DNA from: Paenibacillus agaridevorans
Lineage (GTDB): Bacteria > Bacillota > Bacilli > Paenibacillales > Paenibacillaceae
DNA: 60,726 bases
Direction: 5' to 3'
NCBI RefSeq assembly: GCF_003112455.1
Contig: NZ_BDQX01000381.1
Location: forward strand, 1 to 60,726
Both the position numbers and the translations under genes were made by a program. The notes beneath the pieces were generated by a model. That model was not told where the DNA came from, ran no database searches, and was given only the letters and a program-made list of their open reading frames with translations. The number at the start of each line of letters is the position of its first letter. Position 1 is the first letter of the stretch. Below, piece after piece: positions 51,597 to 60,034 of this stretch.

Positions 51597-53201
51597 ATGG
51601 AATCGACCAAAGCGCCAAATGAAATGTCCAGGCGGCAATTTCTTAGCGCGGTAGGCAAGATCGGTGGCGGGGCCGCGGTATTTAGCGTCATGGGTACGCT
51701 GGGACTGTTGTCGCCGGAGACGTTGAAAGCGGCGGATTACGAGCCGCCCGATGCGAACGCGCTGAATCTGAGCGGACGCGGCGGCAAAAAAGTCGTCATC
51801 CTCGGAGCCGGTATCGCGGGCATGACCGCAGCGTACGAGCTAGGTCAAGCCGGATTCGACTGTACCATTCTGGAAGCGCGGGCTCGATCCGGAGGCCGAA
51901 TCTGGTCCGTGCGCAGGGGGACGACGGTGACCGAGATCGGCGCGGCGAAGCAAGTGGCCAGATTCGCGGACGGTCTGTATCTGAACGCGGGGCCCATGCG
52001 CATACCGCAGTTCCATGTCACGATGGAATACATCCGGAAGTTCGGCATTTCCATCGAGCCGTTCGGCAACGTCAACGACCACGCCTACTACTACAACGAG
52101 AATGTTGGGGAGCTGTCGGGCAAGAAGGTTCGCAAGCGCGAAGCGAAAGCCGACGTGCGCGGGTACGTGAGCGAGTTGATGGCGAAAGCCGTGAAGCAGA
52201 ACGCGCTGGACATGCCCCTGACGGCCGAGGAGAAGGAAAAGCTTGTGGCGTACCTCCGGTCGGAGGGCGGACTGGATGCGGATTTATTTTACAAGGGGTC
52301 TTCGAGGGGTGGTTACAAGGACGAGCCGGGCGCGCGTCTCGACGCTGGCGTCATTCGCGATCCGTTTAGCATGAAGGCGATTCTGAATTCGGGCTTCGGG
52401 AACTATCTCAGCAGCGAATACGGTTACGACCAGCAGATGATGATGTTCCACCCCGTTGGTGGCATGGACGCCATTCCGCAGGCGTTCGAGAAACGTCTGA
52501 AGGGCAAGATCCGCTTTCACTCCGAGGTGTCCGAAATCAAGCAAAGCGACAAAGGCGTCACGGTCTCCTATAAGAACTTGGCCACGGGCGCTACTCAGAA
52601 GCTGGAGGGAGACTTCTGTATTTGCACGATCCCGCTATCGGTGCTCAAGGGCATTAAGGCGGACTTCTCGCCGGATATGAAAAAAGCGATAAACAGCGTC
52701 GGTTATGCCTCCGCGGGCAAAATCGGACTGCAATTCAAACGCCGCTTCTGGGAGGAAGACGAGGGCATCTACGGCGGCAACACGTTGACCAATATGGACA
52801 TCTCCTCCATCTATTACCCTCCAACCGGCTATATGGACAAAAAAGGGTTGCTGCTTGGCTACTATGCTTTCGGCGGCAGCGCGGACAAGCTTGGCGCGAT
52901 GTCCTATCAGGAGCGGGAAGCGCACGCGCTGGCTCAAGGCTCGAAGATTCATCCGCAGTATCATAAGGAGTTCGAGGCTTCCTTCTCCGTCGATTGGAAG
53001 AAAATCAAGTATAACGAAGGCGGTTGGGTATCTTATTCGGGCGATCAACGGTCAACGTTGTATCCGACGCTGTGCAAGCCGGATCGCAGAGTATACCTGG
53101 CGGGCGAGCATATCAGCTACATAACGGCCTGGATGGCCGGCGGCATCGAGTCGGCGCGGGCCGTCGTCACCGACATCGCGGAACGCGTGATGAAGGAATA
53201 A
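51597..53201 (+). CDS. Tat-exported flavin monoamine/L-amino acid oxidase
   Basis: This 534-residue flavoenzyme has a clear twin-arginine signal (SRRQFLS at 11-17, a hydrophobic stretch and an Ala-rich cleavage region near 45). The FAD-binding fingerprint VVILGAGIAGMTAAYELG lies at 66-83, followed by ARSGGRIWSV. The C-terminal FAD motif is YLAGEHISYITAWMAGGIESAR. It resembles L-amino acid and polyamine oxidases, which oxidise an amine to an imine, releasing H2O2 and, after hydrolysis, ammonia. Start ATG 51597 follows GGAGTGGAGCG. It shares its unit with a secreted RidA protein and TatA. The substrate is not determinable. Confidence 0.92.
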   Translation: MESTKAPNEMSRRQFLSAVGKIGGGAAVFSVMGTLGLLSPETLKAADYEPPDANALNLSGRGGKKVVILGAGIAGMTAAYELGQAGFDCTILEARARSGGRIWSVRRGTTVTEIGAAKQVARFADGLYLNAGPMRIPQFHVTMEYIRKFGISIEPFGNVNDHAYYYNENVGELSGKKVRKREAKADVRGYVSELMAKAVKQNALDMPLTAEEKEKLVAYLRSEGGLDADLFYKGSSRGGYKDEPGARLDAGVIRDPFSMKAILNSGFGNYLSSEYGYDQQMMMFHPVGGMDAIPQAFEKRLKGKIRFHSEVSEIKQSDKGVTVSYKNLATGATQKLEGDFCICTIPLSVLKGIKADFSPDMKKAINSVGYASAGKIGLQFKRRFWEEDEGIYGGNTLTNMDISSIYYPPTGYMDKKGLLLGYYAFGGSADKLGAMSYQEREAHALAQGSKIHPQYHKEFEASFSVDWKKIKYNEGGWVSYSGDQRSTLYPTLCKPDRRVYLAGEHISYITAWMAGGIESARAVVTDIAERVMKE

Positions 53202-53282
53202 GGTTACTGTTATGACGGCATAAATGATTGCGATCGCGCAAAAGGGCTGAACTTATTCGTCATTTATTAATGGAGGGAATGA

Positions 53283-53846
53283 TTGGACATGGCGATCAAA
53301 CGAAACGTCAAAGTATTGGCGGGAACGGCGATTTTATCGTGTTTTATCGGAGCTTCCGTGTACGCGGCGGCGGTTACGCCGAACAAATTGCCGCTAACGC
53401 CGATTAACGAGCCGGAGTTCTACGGCAGCCCCAGCTCTTCCATCTCTAACGCGGTGGCTCTGCCGGCAGGGTCGGCGACTTTCTCTACAAGCGGCACGGT
53501 GCCTCCTCTGCTCAACAAGGACGGCAAAACCGTCTATGAGCGCTACGGCAATACGGAGAAGCAGGCCGAGGGCATTCTCAAAAATATCGAGAAGCAGTTA
53601 ATCGACCAAGGTTTGTCCCTGAAGGACGTCATCTATCTGCGCGTGTACGTGACGCCGGACGCGGCGCTGGACGGCAAATTCGACTATACGGGCTGGTTCA
53701 ACGCGTATGCGAAGTTTTTCAACACAAAGGAGAATCCGATCAAGACGGCCCGCTCGACGGTCGGCGTGGCGGGTCTCGTCAATTCGGACTGGCTGATCGA
53801 GATCGAAGCGGTGGCGGCGTATCCCATCCCTCATAATAGGGACTAG
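53283..53846 (+). CDS. Exported RidA-family (YjgF/UK114) protein
   Basis: This protein of about 187 residues has a Sec signal peptide (VLAGTAILSCFIGASVYA) and a RidA-type trimeric domain (QAEGILKNIEKQLIDQGLSLKDVIYLRVYVT, shown in short as IEKQL and YLRVYVT). The catalytic-type Arg lies in TARSTVGVAGL. The start is TTG 53283 or the nearby ATG 53289; GGAGGG lies upstream of both. RidA enzymes hydrolyse reactive enamine/imine products. Export of a RidA protein beside an exported amine oxidase suggests on-site clearing of its imino product. Cytosolic RidA is normally unexported, so this is unusual. Confidence 0.85.
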   Translation: MDMAIKRNVKVLAGTAILSCFIGASVYAAAVTPNKLPLTPINEPEFYGSPSSSISNAVALPAGSATFSTSGTVPPLLNKDGKTVYERYGNTEKQAEGILKNIEKQLIDQGLSLKDVIYLRVYVTPDAALDGKFDYTGWFNAYAKFFNTKENPIKTARSTVGVAGLVNSDWLIEIEAVAAYPIPHNRD

Positions 53847-53899
53847 CTCTACGAGGTTGCGGGAAACAATAAAATAGAATCAGGAAGGGGAATGTTCCT

Positions 53900-54097
53900 A
53901 TGCTTCAAAATATCGGATTCCCGGGATTGTTGATGATTTTGGTCGTGGTGCTCATCATATTCGGTCCGTCCAAGCTCCCGGAGTTGGGGCGCGCAGTGGG
54001 CCGGACGTTGCATGAGTTCAAGTCTTCGGCCAAGGAGCTGGTCTCCGACACGAAGGACGATGTGATCGAGACGCCTAAGGAGGCTGCCAAAGGGTAG
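53900..54097 (+). CDS. tatA: Twin-arginine translocase subunit TatA
   Basis: This 65-residue TatA/E protein has a membrane helix at about 7-21 followed by the hallmark hinge and amphipathic helix FGPSKLPELGRAVGRTLHEF. A charged tail (KELVSDTKDDVIETPKEAAKG) ends it. AGGAAGGGGA precedes the ATG. It is third after the amine oxidase and RidA genes, while its TatC partner lies on the other strand at 50.2-51.0 kb. The genes therefore enclose a complete minimal TatAC export system for the adjacent oxidase. A terminator at 54188-54231 ends the unit. Confidence 0.95.
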   Translation: MLQNIGFPGLLMILVVVLIIFGPSKLPELGRAVGRTLHEFKSSAKELVSDTKDDVIETPKEAAKG

Positions 54098-54187
54098 TCG
54101 GTGATACGCTTAGACAATGCGTTGCGAAGCGTCATAACCGCGCGTAGAGGGCTATCGTCCGCGGTGGTTTACCGAGTCGGGTCATAG

Positions 54188-54231
54188 GAGAGCTGTCGCC
54201 TCTTTCATAGGGGGGCGGCTCTTTTTTTTTG
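54188..54231 (+). terminator. Terminator after tatA
   Basis: A GC-rich hairpin (GAGAGCTGTCGCCTC with GGGGCGGCTCT) around a TTTCATA loop is followed by nine T. Confidence 0.8.
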
Positions 54232-54328
54232 GCTCGAATTCGACTGGATTGGGAGTATTAAGCGGATGAGCGGCTATGTGATAAAATGTAAGGAATGATT
54301 CGGAACTTAACGAAGGGTTGTAAGGAAA

Positions 54329-54751
54329 TTGGACATTAACATTAGAAGGATCGATAAAGAGCAGGCTTGGCTGCTGCGTCATCTGGTTATGTGGCCGGAG
54401 AAGGAATTCGACTTCATTAAGTTGGATGATGATGGGCTGGGCAAACATTACGGACTGTTCGAAGGAGACGAGCTGGTTTCAGTAGTGTCCCTCTTCGCTC
54501 AAGGAGATCAAGCGCAGTTCAGGAAATTCGCGACGCTGGCGACGGAACAGAACAAAGGGTACGGGAGCCGACTTTTGAGCTATGTGATCGGTGAAGCAGA
54601 GAGGGCGGGCGTTAAGCGGATCTACTGTAATGCGAGAGTCAACAAGGTCGCGTTTTACGAGAAATTCGGATTGCGCGCCACAGGCTCCGCCTTCAGCAAA
54701 AGCGGCAAGGATTATGTGATTATGGAACGATGTTACTTGTCGTTCATTTGA
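54329..54751 (+). CDS. GNAT-family N-acetyltransferase
   Basis: This 140-residue acetyltransferase has acetyl-CoA-binding motif A LATEQNKGYGSRLLSYVIGE and the C-terminal strand YCNARVNKVAFYEKFGLRATG. The start is TTG 54329 with AAGGAA upstream. It is a stand-alone gene with a typical short GNAT domain. Substrates of this family range from antibiotics to small metabolites and protein N-termini, and none is indicated by the neighbours. Confidence 0.88.
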   Translation: MDINIRRIDKEQAWLLRHLVMWPEKEFDFIKLDDDGLGKHYGLFEGDELVSVVSLFAQGDQAQFRKFATLATEQNKGYGSRLLSYVIGEAERAGVKRIYCNARVNKVAFYEKFGLRATGSAFSKSGKDYVIMERCYLSFI

Positions 54752-54775
54752 AGCGAGAAGAGACTTTCGCTGCAT

Positions 54776-54913
54776 CGTAGCGGACAAGAGAAACACTATT
54801 TTATTGATTTCGGAGATTTGGCAAATGTAACGGACAAGCGAAACGCTATTTCATAGCTTTTAGCCTTTTTCGGGCTGGAATTTATGAAATAGCGTCGTTT
54901 GTGTCCATTAGTT
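54776..54913. repeat. Dispersed intergenic repeat with inverted copies
   Basis: GTAGCGGACAAGAGAAAC (54776 on) and GTAACGGACAAGCGAAAC (54828 on) are direct near-copies of about 34 bp, both running into a CTATTT-rich end. An inverted partner ATGAAATAGCGTCGTTTG with GTGTCCATTA lies at 54887-54913. The second copy can fold with it into a long stem. Similar pieces (TGTAACAGACACAAGAAGC) occur near 55835-55865. Confidence 0.6.
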
Positions 54914-54945
54914 TTTCAAGCTGATGGTTATCGGCAAAATAAGGT

Positions 54946-55599
54946 TTAATCTGTCCGTAAGCGAAACGCGCGGTATCTGAGATTTCCGCTGGCAACGTCC
55001 AATGCATCTAGCTGCACGAGGTGGTTGAGGATCCGATTGGCGTGACGATTGGAGACGCATAGATGCGAAGCGAGATCGGTTGGCGTGAAAGGTCGTAGCA
55101 GCCGACGTGCATAACGCAAGGTCTCAGCCTCCAGGTAACCCATATTTGGCGTCGTGTTGGCGGCAACAAACAAACCGATAAAAGAGAGAATCAGCTGCTG
55201 ACACCTGCTCGTTTCTTCTTTTATTGAAGGATAAGCGATCGGCAGGAAGGTCCAGCCGTCCAGTGCCATTAAACTGTGACGCCAGCACAAATCCTTGAAC
55301 CGCCTCACGTCCAGATCCCTTGCATGCGGACCGTAGCCTTGAATCTCGATTGCCCCCTTGGCATCGCCCGGCGTATAGGCCAGATCGATGTAGCGGTAAC
55401 CGTTATGGAAATCGCGCACCTCCCATTCCGCGTGCAAATGATCGAAATGTCGTACGGCAGGAAACCAGATCGTGCGCAAAAATTCGATCGTACCATGCCC
55501 GAGTCCTAGCTCAAGACGTTCGCGTCTGCGCGGGTTGACATCCTTATTGGCGATTTGCCCCTGCATCCACTCTTCGAATCTCTCTTCGAACTTCGTCAC
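54946..55599 (-). CDS. Putative PD-(D/E)XK-fold protein with winged-helix tail
   Basis: This protein of about 217 residues has a centre (YIDLAYTPGDAKGAIEIQGYG, read as YIDLAY and AIEIQGYG) and following segment RRFKDLCWRHSLMALDGWTF that resemble Vsr/DUF559-type nuclease folds, with E-x-Q where E-x-K is usual. The last 60 residues (PTDLASHLCVSNRHANRIL) look like a winged helix DNA-binding domain. It may be a transcription regulator using a nuclease-like domain as sensor, or a nuclease. I choose GTG 55599, 9 bp after GGAG. It is flanked on both sides by dispersed repeats. Confidence 0.6.
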   Translation of the reverse strand: MTKFEERFEEWMQGQIANKDVNPRRRERLELGLGHGTIEFLRTIWFPAVRHFDHLHAEWEVRDFHNGYRYIDLAYTPGDAKGAIEIQGYGPHARDLDVRRFKDLCWRHSLMALDGWTFLPIAYPSIKEETSRCQQLILSFIGLFVAANTTPNMGYLEAETLRYARRLLRPFTPTDLASHLCVSNRHANRILNHLVQLDALDVASGNLRYRAFRLRTD

Positions 55600-55639
55600 A
55601 AGCAACCTCTCCTTCGTCTAAGTTACCGAAAAACGAAAA

Positions 55640-55669
55640 GCCGCCCCGATTGCGTAATCGGAGCGGCGT
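55640..55669. terminator. GC-rich hairpin
   Basis: GCCGCCCCGATT pairs with AATCGGAGCGGC (one mismatch) around GCGT. It lies just upstream of the nuclease-fold gene start and may terminate transcription arriving from the right. Confidence 0.5.
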
Positions 55670-55794
55670 GTTCTTCACGGCCATGTGGTTATTCGTATTA
55701 GCTGTAGCGTATCGTAAAATAAACCTGCTGTCCAGCATGAATGATCGTTGAATGCTCGTTTTATGGCTACTTAATGACTGCCTGAAATTTCTAA

Positions 55795-55976
55795 CGGACA
55801 TCCGGGCCTCTATTTGGCTAAAACCGAATATATTGCAAATGTAACAGACACAAGAAGCGTTATTGGCAGGTTTGAGTCGGAGAAATAGCGAGAATGACTA
55901 GAATAGTGTTCCCTGTGTCCGTAAGATTTCGAATGGAGCCATTTTACGAGCAATAGAGCTTTGTATGTCCGTTAGC
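55795..55976. repeat. Degenerate copies of the TGTCCGTTA intergenic repeat
   Basis: Pieces reading TAACGGACAT (about 55791), AATGTAACAGACACAAG (about 55838), CTGTGTCCGTAAG (about 55912) and TATGTCCGTTAGCGG (about 55963) alternate in both orientations. They match the repeat at 54776-54913. No gene is visible from 55606 to 56251. Confidence 0.5.
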
Positions 55977-56080
55977 GGCCGAGGTATGCGATATTGCGGC
56001 GCGCAGTGTATAAGGCCGAGGTTTGCAATACGGCGGCGCACAGTGTATAAGGCCGAGGTATGCGATATGACGGCGCGTAA
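55977..56080. repeat. 37-bp tandem repeat, about 2.8 copies
   Basis: Copies at 55977-56013, 56014-56050 and 56051-56080 each begin GGCCGAGGT, have a GCGGCG-like core and end in CAGTGTATAA (the last is shortened). They differ by a few bases. The array lies in the leader region of the ABC exporter operon. Confidence 0.8.
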
Positions 56081-56251
56081 GGGGGGAAGGCCGGACGGGG
56101 CGAACGGTTGGTTTCGGCAGACACATTGAATTTCTTGGAGCGGAACCGATATAATAGGAGAAGATTTGTTTACTACTAAAATATTGGCATGATAGTCGCC
56201 TCGTTTCTCATGGAACGGGCACATACCGAGCTTAGGGGATGGTGTAGGAAG

Positions 56252-58018
56252 ATGCTGCGATTGTTCCGATTTTTACGGCCGTATCGGGTCGCGATTGCAC
56301 TGGTCATGACGCTTATTCTGATTCAGTCGTTATCGGAGCTGTACTTGCCGACCTTGATGGCGGATATCGTCAACAGGGGTGTCATTGAAGGAGACAAGCC
56401 GTTTATTTGGCGGATGGGCGGCTACATGCTGCTCATTACGCTGCTGGGGACCACAGTCTCGATTCTAGCAAGTCTTTATGCCTCTAAGATTTCGTCCGGC
56501 TTCGGACGGATCGTGAGAGGCAAGGTGTTCCAGCATGCCGAGCACTTCTCGCTGCAGGAATTCGATCGAATCGGCACGGCTTCGCTTATCACCCGTACGA
56601 CGAACGACATTAACCAGGTGCAGCAAGTTCTTATGATGATGCTTCGCCTCATGGTCATGGCGCCGATGATGTGCATCGGGGGCATCATTATGGCGCTGTA
56701 CAAGGATGCCGAGCTTACGCTTGTGCTTCTGGTGGCGTTGCCGGTTCTTGCGGGAGCGATCTGGCTCATTACGTCGAAGGGGATGCCATACTTCAAGGCG
56801 ATCCAGAAGAAGCTGGATCGGCTGAACCTTGTGCTGCGCGAAGGGCTGACGGGCATCCGCGTCATTCGTTCGTTCAACCGCACGGCACACGAGAACGAGC
56901 GATTTACGGAGGCCAACGCCGATCTTATGCAGACATCGATCAAGGTGAATCAGATTATGGCGGTTATGATGCCGGTCATGATGCTGATCATGAACTTGTC
57001 CACGATCGCGATTGTTTACTTCGGCGGTCTGCGTATCGATAACGGAGCGATGGGCGTCGGCGACCTTATGGCGTTCATTCAATACGCGATGCAGATCATG
57101 TTCTCGCTGCTCATGTTCTCCATGATGTTCGTTATGGTTCCGAGAGCGGCTGCATCCGCGGCTCGTATTAACGAGGTGCTGGAGCTTGAGCCGTCGGTGA
57201 CGGATATAGACAATGTGTCGACAACAGCCCAGGCAGTCTCCGAGGGCGACGCAAAGGAAGCATCGCCTGGGATTGGCGGCGTTGTGGAATTCAACAAGGT
57301 CAGCTTCAGTTATCCGGGCGCCGAGATGCCGGCTTTATCCGACATTTCGTTCCAAGCTGGCCGTGGAGAAATAACGGCGATCATCGGCGGAACAGGCTCC
57401 GGGAAGTCCACCCTTATCCATTTGATTCCGAGGTTTTTTGATGTAGCGGGCGGTTCCGTCCGCGTCGGCGGCAAGGATGTCAGGGAATGGACGCAAGAAG
57501 AGCTCCGTAAGCGAATTGCGCTTGTTCCGCAGAAGGCGGTGTTGTTTTCGGGAACGGTCGCGGAGAATATCCGCTACGGCAAGGAAGATGCGACCGACGA
57601 AGAGATACGCAGGGCGGCGGAAATCGCGCAGGCGCTCGACTTCGTGTCGGCGATGCCGGATGGCTTCGATTCCGTACTGTCGCAGGGCGGGACGAACGTA
57701 TCCGGCGGGCAGAAGCAGCGGCTATCCATCGCACGCGCGCTGGTGCGAAAGCCGGAGGTGTACCTGTTCGACGACAGCTTCTCCGCGCTCGATTACAAGA
57801 CGGACGCGAAGCTACGAAGCGCTTTGCGGGCGGAGACGGCGGATGCGGCGGTATTAATCGTCGCGCAGAGAGTCAGCACCGTTATGGACGCGGATCGCAT
57901 TATCGTGCTGGACGAAGGCCGAATCGCGGGCATCGGCACGCATAAGGAACTGATGGAGACTAGCGGCGTGTATCGCGAGATCGTGTCCTCGCAGCTGTCA
58001 GAGGAGGAGAGCGCATGA
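56252..58018 (+). CDS. Heterodimeric ABC exporter, subunit with degenerate site
   Basis: This protein of about 588 residues has six membrane helices and one ATPase domain: Walker A GGTGSGKST, Q-loop, signature NVSGGQKQR and Walker B YLFDDSFSALD. The catalytic glutamate after Walker B is replaced by Asp, typical of the non-consensus subunit of heterodimers like BmrC/TM287. The start at ATG 56252 fits the family (MLRLFRFLRPYR). A longer frame begins further upstream, but its ribosome site is poor. It overlaps the partner gene by 4 bp. Family members export drugs, lipids or peptides. Confidence 0.92.
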   Translation: MLRLFRFLRPYRVAIALVMTLILIQSLSELYLPTLMADIVNRGVIEGDKPFIWRMGGYMLLITLLGTTVSILASLYASKISSGFGRIVRGKVFQHAEHFSLQEFDRIGTASLITRTTNDINQVQQVLMMMLRLMVMAPMMCIGGIIMALYKDAELTLVLLVALPVLAGAIWLITSKGMPYFKAIQKKLDRLNLVLREGLTGIRVIRSFNRTAHENERFTEANADLMQTSIKVNQIMAVMMPVMMLIMNLSTIAIVYFGGLRIDNGAMGVGDLMAFIQYAMQIMFSLLMFSMMFVMVPRAAASAARINEVLELEPSVTDIDNVSTTAQAVSEGDAKEASPGIGGVVEFNKVSFSYPGAEMPALSDISFQAGRGEITAIIGGTGSGKSTLIHLIPRFFDVAGGSVRVGGKDVREWTQEELRKRIALVPQKAVLFSGTVAENIRYGKEDATDEEIRRAAEIAQALDFVSAMPDGFDSVLSQGGTNVSGGQKQRLSIARALVRKPEVYLFDDSFSALDYKTDAKLRSALRAETADAAVLIVAQRVSTVMDADRIIVLDEGRIAGIGTHKELMETSGVYREIVSSQLSEEESA

Positions 58019-59901
58019 GCAAAGAGAACAATGCAGGAGCTGGCGCTCGCGGAGGTGGCCCTCCCGGCGGCAGACCCATGGGCTTCGGCCCTGGACCCGG
58101 AATGGGCGTTCCCGGGCAGAAGGCCCGGGATTTCAAGGGCTCGCTAAAGCGGCTGTCCGGCTATTTGAAGCCGTTCCGTCTCATTTTGCTGGCCGTGCTG
58201 CTGGCTGCGGTTCTAAGCACGGTATTCTCGATTCTCAGCCCGAAGATTCTGGGCAGAGCGACGGATATTTTATTTGAGGGCATCGTAACCAGCACGAAGA
58301 TCGACTTCCAGGGCATCGTCGAAATTCTCGGCTTGCTCGCCGGACTTTACGTGATCAGCTCGTTGTTCGCCTTCGTGCAGCAATATCTGATGGCCGGCGT
58401 CGCGCAGAAGGTCGTATACCGGCTGCGGAACGAAGTGAACGACAAGCTGGGCAGGCTGCCGCTGAAATTTTACGACTCCCGTTCGAACGGCGATATTTTA
58501 AGCCGCGTCGTCAACGACGTGGACAACATCAGCAACACCTTGCAGCAAAGCCTGACGCAGCTCATAACATCCATCGTGACGCTGATTGGCGTTATCGTCA
58601 TGATGTTGACGATCAGTCCGCTGCTCACGCTGATTCTTGTTCTTACGCTGCCGCTTAGCTTTATTGCGATCGCGATGATCGCGAAGCGGTCCCAGGTTCA
58701 TTTCAAAAACCAGCAGGCTCAGCTTGGCGATCTCAACGGCCACGTCGAAGAAATGTACACAGGACATACCATCGTAAAGGCTTTCGGACGCGAGAAGGAA
58801 TCCATTAGCAAATTCGAAGCGATGAACGAAAAGTTGTATAATTCCAGCTGGCGGGCGCAATTTATCTCCGGCATCATCATGCCGGTCATGAATCTTATCG
58901 GCAATATCGGATATGTCTGCATCTGCGTTGTTGGCGGCGTCCTTGTGACGCAGCGGACGATTACCGTCGGCGACATTCAGGCGTTTATCCAATATGCCCG
59001 GCAATTCACGATGCCGATCACGCAGACGGCCAACATTGCCAACATCATTCAATCGACGCTGGCTTCGGCAGAGCGGGTGTTCGAGCTGCTGGACGAAGCC
59101 GAGGAATCTCCGGAAACCAAGGGCAAGCAGCCTGCATTGGTCAGGTCGCATGGAGTGGTGGAATTCCAGGGTGTAAGCTTCGGCTACAACCCGGAGAAGC
59201 CGCTCATCCAGGACATGAACATCTCGGTCAAGAGTGGTCAGACCGTCGCGATTGTCGGACCGACCGGGGCGGGCAAGACGACGCTTGTCAATCTGTTAAT
59301 GCGATTCTACGAGGTTGGCGATGGAGCGATAACGATAGACGGACACGATATCCGCGAGCTCGAGCGCGGGCAGCTTCGGAGCCTGTTCGGCATGGTATTG
59401 CAGGACACGTGGCTGTTCGGCGGCACGATTAGGGACAATATCGCTTATGGCCGGTTAGGGGCGACAGAGCAGGAAGTTGTCGAGGCGGCGCAAGCGGCGC
59501 ATGCCGACCATTTCATCCGCACGCTGCCTGAAGGCTACAATACAGTGCTTAATGAAGAGGCGTCCAACATCTCGCAAGGCCAGAAGCAGCTTCTGACGAT
59601 CGCCAGGGCGATTCTCGCGGATCCGTCCATTCTCATTCTGGACGAAGCGACGAGCAGCGTGGATACGCGCACCGAAATTCAAATCCAGCAGGCGATGAAT
59701 CACTTGATGTCCGGTCGAACGAGCTTTGTCATTGCTCACCGACTATCGACAATCCGGGACGCCGACCTCATTCTTGTCATGAAAGAAGGCACGGTTATCG
59801 AGCAAGGCACTCACGAGGAACTGTTGGCACGAGGCGGTTTCTACGCGGATCTGTACAACAGCCAATTCTCGGCGGGCCCATCGATTCCGACCGCCGGTTA
59901 A
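58015..59901 (+). CDS. Heterodimeric ABC exporter, canonical subunit
   Basis: This 628-residue protein has a Gly/Pro-rich cytoplasmic tail of about 40 residues, six membrane helices and an ATPase domain: Walker A GPTGAGKT, signature NISQGQKQL, Walker B LILDEATSSVD with catalytic Glu, and H-loop AHRLSTI. It pairs with the degenerate-site subunit encoded just before (ATGA junction). The Gly/Pro-rich N-terminal tail is seen in YheH/BmrD-type subunits. A strong terminator follows at 59939-59967. Confidence 0.94.
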   Translation: MSKENNAGAGARGGGPPGGRPMGFGPGPGMGVPGQKARDFKGSLKRLSGYLKPFRLILLAVLLAAVLSTVFSILSPKILGRATDILFEGIVTSTKIDFQGIVEILGLLAGLYVISSLFAFVQQYLMAGVAQKVVYRLRNEVNDKLGRLPLKFYDSRSNGDILSRVVNDVDNISNTLQQSLTQLITSIVTLIGVIVMMLTISPLLTLILVLTLPLSFIAIAMIAKRSQVHFKNQQAQLGDLNGHVEEMYTGHTIVKAFGREKESISKFEAMNEKLYNSSWRAQFISGIIMPVMNLIGNIGYVCICVVGGVLVTQRTITVGDIQAFIQYARQFTMPITQTANIANIIQSTLASAERVFELLDEAEESPETKGKQPALVRSHGVVEFQGVSFGYNPEKPLIQDMNISVKSGQTVAIVGPTGAGKTTLVNLLMRFYEVGDGAITIDGHDIRELERGQLRSLFGMVLQDTWLFGGTIRDNIAYGRLGATEQEVVEAAQAAHADHFIRTLPEGYNTVLNEEASNISQGQKQLLTIARAILADPSILILDEATSSVDTRTEIQIQQAMNHLMSGRTSFVIAHRLSTIRDADLILVMKEGTVIEQGTHEELLARGGFYADLYNSQFSAGPSIPTAG

Positions 59902-59938
59902 CTAAAGCTTTAATTACCATACGACTGCAAAACACAAG

Positions 59939-59967
59939 GTACCCCTCGCGCGCTTGCGCAGGGGTAC
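59939..59967. terminator. Terminator after ABC exporter
   Basis: GTACCCCT (59939-59946) pairs with AGGGGTAC (59960-59967), with inner GCGC pairing. It lies between the exporter operon and the convergent MFS gene. Confidence 0.75.
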
Positions 59968-60034
59968 TATTGGTTAGAAGGTGCGGAACGGTCCCCCTGC
60001 AGGCAACGCTCTATCGGGACGAGATGGGCAAGCT

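Noticed and set aside
55606..56251. Minus-strand frames through the tandem repeats
   Set aside because: The apparent repeated peptides only reflect the 37-bp array; there is no ribosome site or domain.
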